This document shows positions 35,556-49,098 of a stretch of DNA of 64,000 nt, one piece after another. This stretch comes from Fasciolopsis buskii (taxonomy: Eukaryota; Platyhelminthes; Trematoda; Plagiorchiida; Fasciolidae). The stretch covers positions 222,446 to 286,445 of the forward strand of contig LUCM01001928.1 in the NCBI GenBank assembly GCA_008360955.1, written 5' to 3'. Under the pieces are notes generated by a model. It searched no databases, had not been told where the DNA came from, and saw only the letters and a list, made by a program, of their open reading frames with translations. The translations under genes were made by a program, and so were the position numbers. Numbering within the stretch: the first letter of the stretch is position 1; the number at the start of each line of letters is the position of its first letter.

Positions 35556-37555
35556 TTCAATCCACCATTGAAGCTGAGCCGAATCATTAAAACTGATGTG
35601 TATTATATCTCTCCTACTATCGAACGAGATGTTATTTCGGTCTGACATGGATGTTCTCGCTAGATTTCGTTGAAACGGATCAAACCCGAGAACCTCATTT
35701 GTGGGAGCAGGCATTCATCTCTACCGTGACGTTCGCCAGATGTGGCATAGGGGAGTAAAAAAAAGCTCATACTACCCAGTTTGAACGAAGTACTAAATGA
35801 ACCGTTAAAATGATATTTTATTGAACATGTTTGATAATACTGGTTATTCTGGGATAAGTGTGTTGTCGACCGACATAACCAGTTCAGTAACCGCGGGATC
35901 GTTTCAAGGTAACTTCGACGGAGAAAAAACTTGGTCCAAATTCGAACGATTAACGGTTTTTGTTGTGGTTTTATTCAGACTAGGAAGTTCACGCCTCATG
36001 ACCTGGACTCACTTTGGGTCGAACTAAATACCATTGGGCGTGCATCTTTCACGTGCTCGTGACTGTGAATAATAAATTATAACAATCACTCAGCTTTTGT
36101 GTGCCCGACGATTTTAACCATGTTTTGCCCATGACCCTACTGACGTAACGTGATAGGTCTGCGATTCTTTTGAGTAGTGGGATTTGATCAGATTGGAAGT
36201 TGTCCTTCATTACACACTGAAGCAAAGCTCATGTTCCGTGTGGACTGTTGTTTGAAGCCCCCGGATTACAATAAAATTGTGAAATGCACACAGTGACTAG
36301 GACTTAGGGAATAATACTTCAAAATAAACTTGTTCACATGGAACAGAATTCAGCTCTTGCCCTCACTGATTCATACTCATGCCAAAACAACCTCACAATT
36401 GACAAAAAAGAGGGGTTTGATGTAAAACCAAAGTAGTGATGAAAATCGTGGAATCCACATGTAGTATGATAATGGTTAATGTGGTGACCTGTTGCGGAAG
36501 GATCAACGCATACAAGTAACTAACACACGGACTGGGACTATCTTTCCGCATCCGGTCAGGACGTGGGCCGGTATCATAAAATATGTGAACTAAACAAGCC
36601 CCGGAATTCAATTCTACTTTGTGCGGAGTTTAGGATTCCGGGGGAGACTAGTTTGTGTCACAGCGTCGTGCAGAGTTTATGTGGGACAGAATTGCACCCT
36701 GTAACAGAACCATGAGGCACGACTAGGAAGTTGATGCAAGTCAACAAATAATAACGTATTTTAGGACATGTAGAAGCATTTTTCAACGACGAACCGCGGA
36801 AATGCTTGCCTAATTCTAACTTGGTCTGAATTTTTCCCAGAAAAACAGTGGGTAATTCCGCATTCATGATAAAAGCAACCCGGTGAAATAGATGATAGTT
36901 CCAAAGCTCCGGCTTCCAAAGTAACCGTCACTAGAGAGATCATTTTTGCAGGTCGCTCGACCGATTGACAAACATTTTACACTAACAATAGACAAATCTC
37001 TCCAGCCCACTGTGCCACTTACCCTACTGAGTTTGACCTAAAACGGGCTCAACCTTTCTGCTGAAGTGCTAGTGTGTTGATTGCCACTAATCGGGCGGTA
37101 CATCCCGCACATACCAAATACATTTGGCCCGGTTAATGGATAAATTCAAGGTCGGGCTTGCCAACCGTTTAGCGAGGAATCTAGCAATGAGCGTTTGCAT
37201 GTTTTTCCTTTAGCTGAAGCCAAACGCACGATGTGGGTGCTCGTGATTTTGTGTGTTTGAGTATGTATATCATTTTATGCCCCAAATGGAACAGCAATAA
37301 CGTGCGCAAGAAACTTGTTAAAGAAGTACTGAAAGGAATGGTAGGGTTGGAGCATTTCAAATATTACGTTTCCGAAAATCAGGAATTTTTGGATACGAGG
37401 GTCGTTTTTAATTTGGGTGAAAGATAACTTGGTTGGTAATTAGTTAAGTTCAAGTTGTAATCCCCGGCACACAAAACGCAGATTACAATCAACCACACAC
37501 GGATGTGTACCCTCATTTCACCTCAAATTTATTGATCTATCCAGTCAGTGATTTC

Positions 37556-37574
37556 TACTGACTGACTGACTGAT
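37556..37574 (+). repeat. (CTGA)n microsatellite
   Basis: About four and a half CTGA units in an otherwise unremarkable stretch. Confidence 0.75.
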
Positions 37575-37670
37575 TCATCAGTTGATCAATCGTTCTGATG
37601 TCTGATTGAGGCTTTAGACCGATTCAGTCGAATTGTCAACTTTCGGTTAGGTCCAGCACCATCAAACTGG

Positions 37671-37691
37671 TATATATATATATATATATAT
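37671..37691 (+). repeat. (TA)n microsatellite
   Basis: A pure TA run of about 20 bp, 230 bp before the assembly gap. Confidence 0.9.
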
Positions 37692-37917
37692 GGACTCTTC
37701 GACGAAGAGCTTCCATGCACACTCCTGTTGCTACAGATTTGATTCTGGTGAGAAATATCAATCAATTCGGAGTGTACAAGTATGTGGATGTTTGGACAAG
37801 AGAGCATCGGGTACGCATACCTGACGAGCGACAATAACCGCGAAACCGGTCGTGTGCTCCCGGGCTAATTTTGTTTACGCATCCAGATACTACTTCCTGC
37901 TTATATATATATATATA

Positions 37918-38116
37918 NNNNNNNNNNNNNNNNNNNNNNNNNNNNNNNNNNNNNNNNNNNNNNNNNNNNNNNNNNNNNNNNNNNNNNNNNNNNNNNNNNN
38001 NNNNNNNNNNNNNNNNNNNNNNNNNNNNNNNNNNNNNNNNNNNNNNNNNNNNNNNNNNNNNNNNNNNNNNNNNNNNNNNNNNNNNNNNNNNNNNNNNNNN
38101 NNNNNNNNNNNNNNNN
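37918..38116. other. Assembly gap (199 N) beside a TA repeat
   Basis: The gap begins directly inside a TA dinucleotide run (37902-37917), which suggests that assembly failed at a longer TA repeat. Open frames running through the N block are meaningless. Confidence 0.98.
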
Positions 38117-38298
38117 AGTAGTTTCGAATATTTCCTTGTCTGGATTTCGAGGGATTCAGGGGCAAATAAGAGACTCAAATTGGAAGCAAGTTTAACATCA
38201 CGGGAACTCTCGGCTTATCCACAAATTAAATAGCCTAATATGTGCAAATGGGCATTCTGTACCGGCAGTATCGAGTGAGCTGAACGTAAGATCCTGCA

Positions 38299-38338
38299 CA
38301 TACACACACACACACTGGCACACGCACATACACACATA
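38299..38338 (+). repeat. (CA)n microsatellite, imperfect
   Basis: A degenerate CA run. The Cys/Val-rich minus-strand frames over it are artefacts. Confidence 0.8.
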
Positions 38339-38669
38339 AATACTGACATACATACTTCGATGCAAGCACGAGTAAAACAAATTACACACCCACTCGCAAA
38401 TGCACACCTAGCCTGGATTCTGACTTGTATTGATCGCATTATTCTGCTTCAGAAGAAAGTGCAAACTACTGTATACAGATATCGAGTGTTCCTTGTAAAT
38501 GTCTCTTGCATGTAGACTCGGGAATTTGGTCTCGTAGCACTTAAGTTGAGTAGAATTGTCTTGGTCGATCGACTATGAGGGCGCAACCCAAAACGTGAAC
38601 CTAACAGGCTCACAAACTCCGCACAAATAAACTTATTTGGAACACCAAATTCATTGCTGGCCAATCTCA

Positions 38670-41600
38670 GAAAATTTTTGACCGACAGAATTTTGATTAT
38701 CTCGGTTTTTTATCCCCATACGATATTGCTCCAATCCGTCTCTCGTAATCACAATTATTCGCACATGTTTGTTACCGTGACTGACTTTTAGCGATTGACG
38801 AACGCAAGACTTTAACGAGGCGTGCAAAACCGTTGGAAAAATCCCTCACAAATGAGAGTTCAGTAGTGTGTTTCCGATCTACAGTAAATTAATCAGAGCC
38901 AATCAAGTTAGACATTTGAAAATCATTTTATTCTCACAGTGTCCGTAAACCATAACAAAAAGTCAACTGACAAATTCATGCTCATCAAGGAAGATAAACT
39001 CAGTCTGTGTTTCTACACTGGGTATAGTCTGTGCAATTTTAGGGGACCGACAATATTATCTTCGATCTGCAGTACTCGAACAGTATGTATGCTTATCACC
39101 AATGTAGTAATCACGTGGATAACGTCGTATTAACTGGACGTGAATGTTTCCAAACCGACTCCTTCAATCTTCTAGCATTGCACCATTTGAGGGTCATTGA
39201 ATTCCCGTGGTTTCCCCTAAAGAATATCGCAATTTCTTATACTCATCATCGTCCACTTTTATGGAGCACGATGAGTCCCAGTGACTGCCACCTTCCTCAC
39301 ATTGTCTCACATTGCAACAAGAAGACTGAATATTCAAGATGCAAGACCGAAGTGCCATCGTAGCCAAAGCACAGAATGCAGTCCGTTTTTGTAAACGCAT
39401 GACCTTCCAGTCATCCTGATTCGATAGAAAGTGGCTCGCCGTCATATCCTTCAGTGCCCTCTGCTAAATGACTGGTGGATCTTTTGAACCCCAACCAAGA
39501 GGTGAGGCATCTACTTTGCCGAATTTCGCTGTACATTTTTCTGTTCCACAAGGCCACGTCATCTGCTGGCTTCCTTGCAGCTCCCGCCAGTCCGCGGGAA
39601 TAGCGGAAAACAGAACGCCGTACGGAATACATACGTTTGCCAAAATTACCGCGTGTCCTAATCAATGAAATCAACGAAGGTGATTACGGTCTGATAGAAT
39701 ATTCTCAGAACCAGTGTCCAATGCTGGATTTTTACCCTGTATACTGCTCATTCCTTCATTTCATCCAATATCAACTATGCCGTGCAAACACCGATGATCT
39801 AAGAACCTCGGTTTGGTCAACAGTTTCCGTAGCCATACAATAGGACTAAGGACAATGCAGCACAATGCCCCTTCCTTTCAATTTCAGCTGTGGTGCTCCA
39901 GTTCAGCGTGCTCTACGAAGGCCTTGAATATGCGCGTGGTCACCTCCACTGTGCGCTGCTATCTTTCGTTACACAGCATCCGAGGTAACTGAAAGGGCAA
40001 ATATTAGTCGGCTGAAAGCACTGTTCATCAACCGTGCAAAAAGTGAAGCCATCTGAGAGACTATTTTTATAACAAACTGCAAGGTGACTGGGAAAATAGA
40101 TCGAATGGTTAACTGGTTTAGTCATTAGTATTTGAGTACATGCTGGTCCTCGGAATCGCTTTGTCGAGTAATTTTTCGCCGATTCCTCAAAGCTCTTTGT
40201 GTTCAAGTCGATTATATCGAACAGGTGCACAGAAAATCTTAGTTTTGTGATTATTCATTTACTCCACATCTTGTATCTCAGACTTGAGAAATACTGGCCA
40301 CGGTTACCAAGTTGTGACAATTGTTTGACAACTTTTCCTGTTATGCTGGACCACTGGGTAAGAAACTTTTGCATATCACCTGACCAAGTTCATCAAAGAA
40401 GTGTAAAATGGTATCACAAATGAAGGAATTACTGTAAATTGTGTACTGGCCTCGATCTAGACTGCAGTTATGGATCTGCGATTACGGAAATGTGTAAATA
40501 AAGATTCCAAACAGTCGGTGGTTTGAATCAGCTAGGTTAGGTCGTTTTGCGTGAAAGTGCAATCATTCCGACTTCAACTGGCTGAGCAGAAGTGGTCGCG
40601 ACGAGCGTAGCGTGCGTGGTCATGAAATGAGACACTTCACCGGGATAATAGCTGCCCTGCACGGTCTATAAGGTAACAGCAGGGCATATGTAAACCAACA
40701 AGAAATGCAAAATGAAAGGTAAATGGTGGTTGACATCTACCGAAGCCATTGGGAGTATCCGTTTATTCATCCTTACAACGCTGTGTTGCAAAAAATACGA
40801 GCAACCGTCAAACAATGGGCTAAACCAGTTGCGGGATAGATAGTTTAAATTCACAATCACAAAACATCAGAAAAAAAAGAACCCGAGCGACCAACAAACT
40901 TTCATCAACAAACAAGCTGGAATGAAGCTCAGTAATCACATTCCAAGCACAGGCCTAGTGACAGAAAAAAGGCTTTGAGAATACTAACATATCACAGTCA
41001 GGATTCCCAACGCCCTGTGATCTTGGATACTGAACATATGGCCGCTAGCATCCACTCCGTGCTCGTTTCAAGTGATCACACCCGAAGGAGGAGCGCGGTA
41101 TATATGGGATTGTCGGTTGGCATGTGTCGGCCCTCGACATATACTCAGAGGCAGACACACGGACACAAACGCGCAAACACAGAATGAGATATTGTCCGGG
41201 AAAAGTACGTTATACGGGCTAACGAAGGTGACTGGAACGTGGGCTGATTAGCACTGACAGAATTATTCTTGAAAATTAGGTTTCATGTGTTCGTCTATAC
41301 CGAGGTCAGTCAGATCCGTGTTGTTCGTTGTAACAGCTTTTGACGACGGAGTTGGAATCCGGACACAGCTAAATTCCTAATCGACTTACTCTGCACCGAG
41401 TTTTCATTCCCGGCACCTTCATTGAGGTGAACCTATTACGACTTTGTGGAAGAACTCATGGAATGTATGTGCATTCGATGTATCCAGCTCTTGGTTACCG
41501 ACACATTCTGGTCAGATGTGCCCCTTCCGGAGAACTCAGACATCTTGATTTTCTGCAATTACATATCATTTTTTGCGAATTGCTTGTAAGGTCTCCTACC

Positions 41601-44600
41601 CTACTGGATGTGATGAGCAGTGTACGTGTTGCAGAAAACTGACAGGAGGGAAAATGGTACAGGAATTCAACCAAAAGGATTGGTTACTTGAAAATTCGAA
41701 GCTTCGGAAAACCCAAGTAGTTACCGAATGATAACAACAGCGTGCACTGATGACATTTTCTCATTTACTCCGGACCCCCTTACACAAACGAACACTGCTC
41801 ATTATTCTCTCTAAGTTAGAGGTTTGCCAAGGTTAGAAATAATACTATCGTTAACGACATTTATTCTGGATAAACGAAAGCTGGCTTAGATATTATCGCA
41901 CTATCTCCTCCTCACCCCGTTCAACCATTTGATTTACTGTATTCAGTAACTTTGCCTTAGACAGTGGGCGCATGTGCGTGTTTGTTTGTGAATGTACGCG
42001 GAACTAGGAAGAGTGCTCTACTTAGCGATGAACTAAAAATTGCGCACAAACGTGTCAAGTGTGTCGAGAACTAGACAATGAAGCGAAAGGGAGAGAGACG
42101 AACAAAAAAGCGTACAGTGGAGATACGCGGTGCTGTTTATTATATTACGGTTGATCCATAAATCGGACATAAGGGTCAGTGTAACTGATTCTACTGTGTT
42201 AAGGACACAAAATACTAACGGCGCGATCATCATCTCCATCGAGTCAAGTCATGTCAAGTCATGCGTGTGTGCACAGGCAATGTAAACATTGGCAAACACA
42301 ACTGATGGAACAGACAGACGTTCTCCATGTAGAATGTTATCTGAGATCAACTATGTATCCGGTGAAGAGTTTCTATGTTGATCATGAACTGTCAGAAGTA
42401 GGCGCTTGACCCAGTTGCATAGTGAACGTCCAAAACTCCAAACTTCGGTGAGATATTTGGCGTTTCCTAGGGAATTCAAAAAACTTTATTATCGGGGAGA
42501 ATTTTTCTCTGCAATGGAGTGTTACAATGAGTCTGGAAAATGCTCAACCACCATGGCCAGATTTAACAAGTTCCCTCCATTTTCAAGAAGGATACTAGTC
42601 CTAGCAACTAGTCTTCATATGTTAATTCTCTCTTCACTCCGCTAACCCGATTCACTTCACCTTACCCTGTCAATCAGTGTCTCGCCTCGCCTGGCTTTCG
42701 CTCACGCCCTGCCCTCTCCATTCTGGCATCTACCATCTCAAATCAACAAACGGATTTCTCCGGTCATGAGTTCAACCCGTTTTTGAATAGACCACTAGTG
42801 AATGCATCGGAGATATCTATACCTGATAGATGTGGACATAAGCACACAAATCAGTGGGTCGATTTTTTTCCTTCCTAGTTCAGCAGTCTCAAAACCACTA
42901 GTGCGGTCGTCATCAGCATCATAAGCAACAACAGTATGAAAGTGTAAATGGAACTCGAAGATCTTGTTGAACACACTAATCACTTTCGCGCGTTCACTGT
43001 ATAACAAGTTGACAAGAATAGTCCATGGTTGCGGGGTAAACTTGAAAGGATTTAACCGCTGTTGTAATTGGAAATCCAGCAGACTAGGGAGCGAAATTTT
43101 GTTTATTCCGCAATCGGTCTATTAGTACTGATTGGAATAGTACAGGATTCAGCCCTGGTGGGAGGAAGTAAATGAAGACTACACCGAGACTGACGTGCAT
43201 TCCATGAGCCCGGAGGGTGGAGGTAGGGAGTGGCAGAGAGTGAGGCCGAAACCATGGACCAGCCATTGGTATGCCCATCACCGTCATCCGTGGTAAGACC
43301 TAGTTTCGTTCGTTCGAAAAAATTGATAAAACCGAAAGATTAAGCACATGTTTGACGGTACATCTGGCTGATGTTCAACACAATGGAGACGGGAATCCCG
43401 TCACTAGACCTGTGTTATTCTCTTAACCGGAAATGTGTGGTACTCTCTGGAGTAAGACGATGTCAATCGGTGACTAGTAAATGCGGCAGGTAAACTCCGA
43501 TACCTATCAAGTTTTGCGCAGAAGACCACTTCTCCGTTGTGTAGCAGCCTCAAGGAATCATCCAGCACGCAACAGATGCCTTCTGAAAGCCTCTGATCTT
43601 CCTTTAGCAACCTAGAGATAGTTATTGGCAAATCCTCCCTGGAGTAGATTAAGCACGTTTCTGAACACTACATATATTGCAAAGAGGCACATTACTTGTG
43701 ATCTGTGCGCCCCCAAAATAAGATTTTGTAGCTCCTTTCGGATTTTTTCGTAGATTTGTGCTTTTGTCAACCGAACAGATGACAGCAAACACACTTCATC
43801 GAGACCTGACCAAACCTGGGAATTTTTAGCTTCGACGCACAAACTTTAGTCCTGCCACTAGCCGGGCGCGAGTCACATTCAAGCGTACGGGGATATTAAG
43901 TGGGGACCGATTTGCAAGGGTTGGTGCAACAAAACTAGATAGACGAAAAAGAGGATGATGAATAGTCATATCCAAAAGTATCGAAATAACCTGCGATTAC
44001 GGTGCATTTAAAAACTATTGTTACTAAGGCAATTTGTCGATCCCATGGTTTTACTTCAACTTCAGAATCATTTCCAGTGTCTCAGTATGCTCAAAGTGGT
44101 GACCGGAATCGAGGTTCTAACTTGTATCATCTTTGTGAGTTATTCTGCGTTGTACATTCGATTACCTTTTATCTGGGCTAATGAACGGTGATCTTTAATT
44201 CCATCATTGCTCTTGTGTAGCCAGAGGTTCCGGTGCTTTTCTACCTTTAACAATGAAACAGCTCATCAGACAGCCCAATTCACAACTGCACATCGACCGA
44301 AATTGACTTTCTCTCGTCATATAGATCCTGCTCAACTGACTGGAAGCAGAATTTAGCAAATCCGAGCGGGCAGGTTTTTCACCAAGGTCTACAGGATTTG
44401 CCCACTGGTTTAACGATAGATGCGCATCGTTAGCGTCTTCTCTAATCATTATGCGGTGTAGAATTTGACAATGAGCATCATGCGATCGTTCCGGAACAAC
44501 CACTGCAACATTAATATTTGTAAACTACACAGTTTTTACCACTTTCTGACCTGTGAATAATCAAATACACTTGGACCTGACTGGTCTCCAGCGAGTTCTG

Positions 44601-45200
44601 TAGCTAAAATTTTTGCTGCAAGGCTACAAAATGTAGAGAGAGACCATACAATGGTGGGTGACGGATCAATAGTTGAGGATTATGGTTAAACCTTTTCCCG
44701 GAAAAAGAGGCAGATAATTGTCGGAAGATCCTAAACGGTACCCAAAGATTACCAAAGTTTGACCGGAGGCGGGATGAACTGCTGTAATGGTATCCTCTAC
44801 CGGTGCGAAATGTTTAAGAGTGATGCACCAGTTAACTCAGAGCTTTTCACGAAGATACGATCTTTAAATCTGTCTCAGGCACTTCGAATCCCATCGCATG
44901 GTACTTCGGTCGAACGCAGTATAAATTAAGTTTGTTACCCGTGGAGCTGGAAGTCATGATTTTGGAATGCTTCATTCGGTAATATTTTTGATGTATTGGA
45001 CAGTTTACTAATAGTCCTTCCAGTTGGTCACATCCACGCGACAATATCTGAGCACAAACACGAGTGATCTAATTGAAGTTGGTTAGTTCCTTCTCAAAAC
45101 CGTTTGTCATTTCCTAGATGCATTAATTCGCCAGCGGTGCCAGTGTTGGTCAACAGTCCAAATGCCCTGGTGGTGTATGTGCATGCCCCTATTTACAATG
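38670..45200. other. Long stretch without a supported gene
   Basis: I read all the longer frames (for example 39194-39674, 40199-40423, 41427-41642, 42406-42645, 43404-43842 minus, 44204-44503 minus) and found no domain signature or transposon protein. At 41516-41587 an acceptor-to-donor pair (GGTCAG|A ... CTT|GTAAGG) brackets an open frame reading RCAPSGELRHLDFLQLHI, but the support is weak. Simple sequence here is limited to degenerate CA near 41150-41180 and GTCAAGTCAT duplications near 42243-42262. Confidence 0.35.
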
Positions 45201-45210
45201 CCATTCTGTG

Positions 45211-45217
45211 CTCTCTT

Positions 45218-45252
<35 letters not shown>
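45211..45252 (+). repeat. Compound (CT)n(CG)n microsatellite
   Basis: A CT run of about 28 bp passes directly into seven CG steps. The first half can form triplex (H-DNA) and the second half is a classic Z-DNA former. The Arg/Glu and Ser/Leu open frames across it are artefacts. Confidence 0.92.
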
Positions 45253-45253
<1 letters not shown>

Positions 45254-47063
45254 TGTCTCACCCTCGCCCTCTATCTCTGCATATATATAGATATACAGAT
45301 GCATATACGGTATGAGTTAATAAGTCATTCTTGTATTCCGGCTGCTCAGTGTTAGCCGTTTTATCTGTGTCCATGAGGATGTACTTCGTATTTTGGGAAA
45401 CTGGCAGAGTCCAACGATTTTCCGTTCTGCGCTTTGGTGATCAATTTCTTTGCAACGAACTCATCTCGAATTTCCTGTTGAAAACCACAACACTGAACAA
45501 AATGGGTTCAATTAATCCACCGCACGGGGCTAGTTCAAACCAATATTTCTAAACTTTATTTTTTGATACTGCAAAAAAGGATATTAGTTTTAAAATGCAG
45601 TTGGTTGTCAGCTGGAGGAAGCCATCCGTAGAAGTTTACAGACGTCTGTACGAGGACACGAGCCAGTAGCCCTCAGTTCGAAATACCCCGAAATCGACCG
45701 CTTGACGATCAGCAGTAAGACAAATATGAATGACTAAACGCGTTGAGCATTGCCTACTGTGAACGAGAATAAACCGTGATACTGCTGTCGGGTGTGTTGG
45801 TTTGTACGATGTTAAATGCGTGTAAAAACTGTGCTAGGCAAAATGTACGTCGCAATAAGGTTTTACAGGTGGTGCTTTTATCTTTCTGCCTTTTGCAAAC
45901 TCAGCCACTTATGGGTCCTACCACATTTTTTGAGATTTGTCTAAAAGTTAAGGAAACAAGCTTCATGTTATATGCATGCTGAGTCTTATGCTTCCATTTA
46001 TATCAGACCTTCCCGAATGTCATGGAAGAGAAAGCAAGCGTTACCAAAGCTTCAAATGAGTCCATTCATTTATCATCACTATGATGCTATACTGATTTTA
46101 GGATCCTCACAAAGCGATGATCAACTGTAAGCCTGTGCAACAAATTCCTGCTCCTAAAACAGTCAGACAGACATCGTCCGGTAGTTTGATATTTGTCAGC
46201 CTACGTCTGAGTGGTTCTCAGATTTCATGCTACTGATGCAATTTCATCTACCCAAAACTCGTACACGTCAATCGTTGTCGCTTCACACCGGTTTGGAAAA
46301 TTTTAATTTTGTTAATGTATTCGGTTCCAGAAATGACGAAACTGATCCACACTACACAGACGACATTCTTAGTGAATAAGATGAAACAGAGTAGATTGTC
46401 GTCTCGACAGAAATTCTTCGGTCCGAGTTTACTGATTCCCCTCTTCCTTCTTCAGTTGCAGACGTCACACAAGGTGACCTATTCAGCGAGAAAAATTGGG
46501 ATGTGACAAACGAGTACTAAATTAGTGCAAATGCATTCATCATGCACAAGTCAGTTCTACTCTCCCTTTAAGTAAATAGGGAAGAAATGTCATTCTTTAT
46601 CTTATTTTCACACTTGCCAAGCTGAGGAGACGGGGAGTGGTGTTAACGTTGACACTAGAAATTCTACTTCACGCTCTTCGGTGCAGAAACTAGTTATCAT
46701 TGGGTATTTGTTGCAAACACTACTACTACTGACAATAGTTATTTAAAATTTATTTATCCAATAAAATTAATTAAGTGTTATCTCATCAAGGGTGCTGGCT
46801 GTCCAAAGGCGGAAGGACTGGGATCCGGAACATTCACGTGCAAAAGCAATAATGACTGTTCACGTATTTGCGTATGTACGCAAGTGTGCGTGTGTGTGTG
46901 CATGGGCAGAAAATTCACATTGAAATAGCTTGATTGGACTTGTGAGGTCATCGGAATTGATACCTCGAATGGAAACGAAACGTTTGGAGCCTGAATGCTA
47001 AACGTGCCAAATAGCACCCCACAGGAACCAAAAAATTGATTTGAAAGGAACACACATTTTCAG

Positions 47064-47251
47064 ATACTTCTGTTTTGGCTTCCGATATGTTCGGAACATC
47101 ATAACGACGCATGGAGATCCGGTTCTTAAAGGAATGCTTAGAAGGTTTTGTCCTTATTTTTGGTTGTATCTAGCACGAATGGTTCTAGCCTATCTTCAAC
47201 GGCAGGCTAAGCATCGATCGGAAAACATGAATAAACCGATAGAAAAAGAAC
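47064..47251 (+). CDS. Putative exon upstream of gene B, unidentified
   Basis: An ACACATTTTCAG acceptor opens a frame reading YFCFGFRYVRNIITTHGDPV, then LKGMLRRFCPYFWLYLARMV, then LAYLQRQAKHRS, ending near a weak donor (GAAC|GTAGTT). The aromatic, amphipathic centre and basic end look like coding sequence. It lies only 63 bp before the acidic exon of gene B, but the phases do not match (one base left here, none needed there). Either the donor is elsewhere or it belongs to a different transcript. No family recognised. Confidence 0.28.
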
Positions 47252-47314
47252 GTAGTTAGTGACTGCGGCGATTTCGGTGACACAAAAAACTTCCCATATG
47301 TGAAACCTCATTAG

Positions 47315-47433
47315 GATATGCATGCCTCGGACAACGACAGACGTGACGATAGCAGGGAAGGGGATGATGAATCAGACACTGATGAGGACTCTGTCGATGG
47401 TACTGATGAGATTGACCACGACGGTGATCGAAA
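47315..47433 (+). CDS. Putative acidic exon of unidentified gene B
   Basis: After an ATTAG acceptor the frame reads DMHASDNDRRDDSREGDDES, then DTDEDSVDGTDEIDHDGDR, and ends CGAAA|GTAAGC with two bases left over. Almost every second residue is Asp or Glu, with Ser and Thr between them, as in acidic tails or linkers of nuclear proteins that are phosphorylated by casein kinase 2. The codons are not one simple repeated triplet, so this is unlikely to be just a microsatellite. An ATG at 47318 could be the start if this is a first exon. The end phase fits the exon at 47740. Function unknown. Confidence 0.42.
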
Positions 47434-47739
47434 GTAAGCGTGTGGATCAAGATGAGAAAAGGAATTACTGCATCAGTGATTCGATGTTACAAGAGACATT
47501 TCTTTATATGGATACCAGCAGCTTTGACAGCCACAGCGCGGGCTAGTGATAATGTCTTACCGGTACAATTATAATTCCAGCCACTTTGATCACCTTATGG
47601 ATTTCAAGTCCAGTCAAGTTAAGCAAATGCTTTAAGCACCGCGAAGGGCGGATATCCAGTGTATTACTAATAGTGGCTCCTAATTGTTCAATAACCTTCG
47701 ACTGGAAATTGTGTTGTTTATTTTCTACTAGTCTACAAG

Positions 47740-47786
47740 TGGACGCGCATTTTGGCCGCGGATCGATGACATATGGGACGTAGTCC
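47740..47786 (+). CDS. Putative short exon of gene B
   Basis: A pyrimidine-rich stretch (TTATTTTCTACTAGTCTACAAG) precedes 47 nt that end at GTCC|GTAAGT, a consensus donor. Joined to the two bases left by the acidic exon, the frame reads GRAFWPRIDDIWDVV and leaves one base. Two Trp and a Phe in 15 residues suggest a structured segment. An alternative acceptor eight bases earlier would give another frame and a stop, so the phase favours the position used here. Confidence 0.38.
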
Positions 47787-48639
47787 GTAAGTCTGATAGC
47801 TAGATCGAAATGGATATCCTTTGCATTGACTCGGTGAAAAAGCGGAAAACTTACCGGTTTTCAATGGAGGCAGTGACCGAACGAATAGCTAGCTAGCCAG
47901 GAGCTAGCGAGTCTAGACAGATCAAACGAAGTCAAGCAGTGGGCATCAGCTTCACACAACCTGTATAGCATAGGAATCCGGTTAGTAGATGGGAAACGTA
48001 ATAACCAACCAGAAACCATCCTTGCTTAATTTGTTTGATTTGACTGGTCAGTGTCGAAATAAGTATACAGAAAAGACCACCAAAAAACGCGCTAGCTAAA
48101 GTCGTACATTTTCAAAAATATGACCGGGCACCTATGGTTTGTGGACCCCCAAATCACAACTTACATCACTAGGCTAGAGATCTGAAGAACAACGTGGTCT
48201 GTGGCTACCATTGATTTATGATTAATAGTTACTTTTTTCGCTAGCGAGGTTAAATGACCGTCTCGTTGACCGGTTGATTGACAAGCTAAGTTTCTCCCGC
48301 GAATAAACTTATCACTGAAGAAATCGACAAAATCTAATTTATTTAACCCTGCAAAGGAGTTCAGAATTTTTCTGATCAGTTAATTGATAATAAGACAATT
48401 TGTCAAATCACTTGGTTCGATGGTCCGATGGACAATGCAAAACCTTACTGGGGCCATCCGATCGGGGTCGTTTTAAATAAGACTAAATTAGCTTAATTTT
48501 GATAGTCGGGTTGTCTTCTGACTGTTGATACGAAGAGGAATGACCAAGAAGCTATCAGAAAATACTTCGTTAAGTTTTTTCGATGGTCATGGAATCCACG
48601 AAACGCTTGTTATTTTAGTTTCAAACGCACATACTACTC

Positions 48640-48770
48640 ACGGCTGAGTTGGAAACAGTGCCGGTGGATGGGATAAAATCCACGAGCCTGGGCTCGATCC
48701 TGGTGACCCACTGGTTGAGTTCATCTGAGTTCTGTCAGACTATTATGCGGCTGTCAGTGCACATTTAAAA
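48640..48770 (+). repeat. tRNA-derived SINE-like repeat, family C, copy 2
   Basis: The sequence contains GGCTGAGTTGGAAACAGTG, then GAGCCTGGGCTCGATCCTGG, which carries a good polymerase III B-box (GGCTCGATCC), then GTGACCCACTGG and a tail with GCGGCTGTCAGTGCAC. The last blocks resemble those at 22605-22735. If gene B is real, this copy lies in its second intron. Confidence 0.42.
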
Positions 48771-49098
48771 AACGAGTGAGAGTTTAGCAGAAGCATTCAT
48801 AGTTTTCGTGCTCCCAAACTAGATAGAGGATAGGGAAATTCACCTTACTGTTTCGTCGAGATTATCTTCACTCGATTCAGTAGTTTCTCCTTCTCTAGTT
48901 TATACGTTTCTACTAGTGATACCACAACGTACACAATTTTTGGGGAGTTAAACCAAGGCCATCGAAACAGTTTTCAACTGGGACGGTGACCGACGGTGAG
49001 TGAGTCTGATTCTGTAACATGCACGCCTGAAGGCTACAATTTCGGTCGATTAACCACAGTTCGTTGTTATTGTGTGGTTGTGATGTGCTGTCACCCAG

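Noticed and set aside
37762..38233. Open frames crossing the N block
   Set aside because: The frame is undefined across unknown sequence, and the flanks are TA repeat.
43404..43842. Two consecutive minus-strand frames as one gene
   Set aside because: No motif, no splice sites that join them in phase; sizes are within chance expectation.
45104..45355. Ser/Leu- and Arg/Glu-rich open frames
   Set aside because: They are artefacts of the CT/CG compound microsatellite.
48930..49040. Third copy of SINE family B
   Set aside because: Some blocks align by eye but identity is too low to separate from chance.
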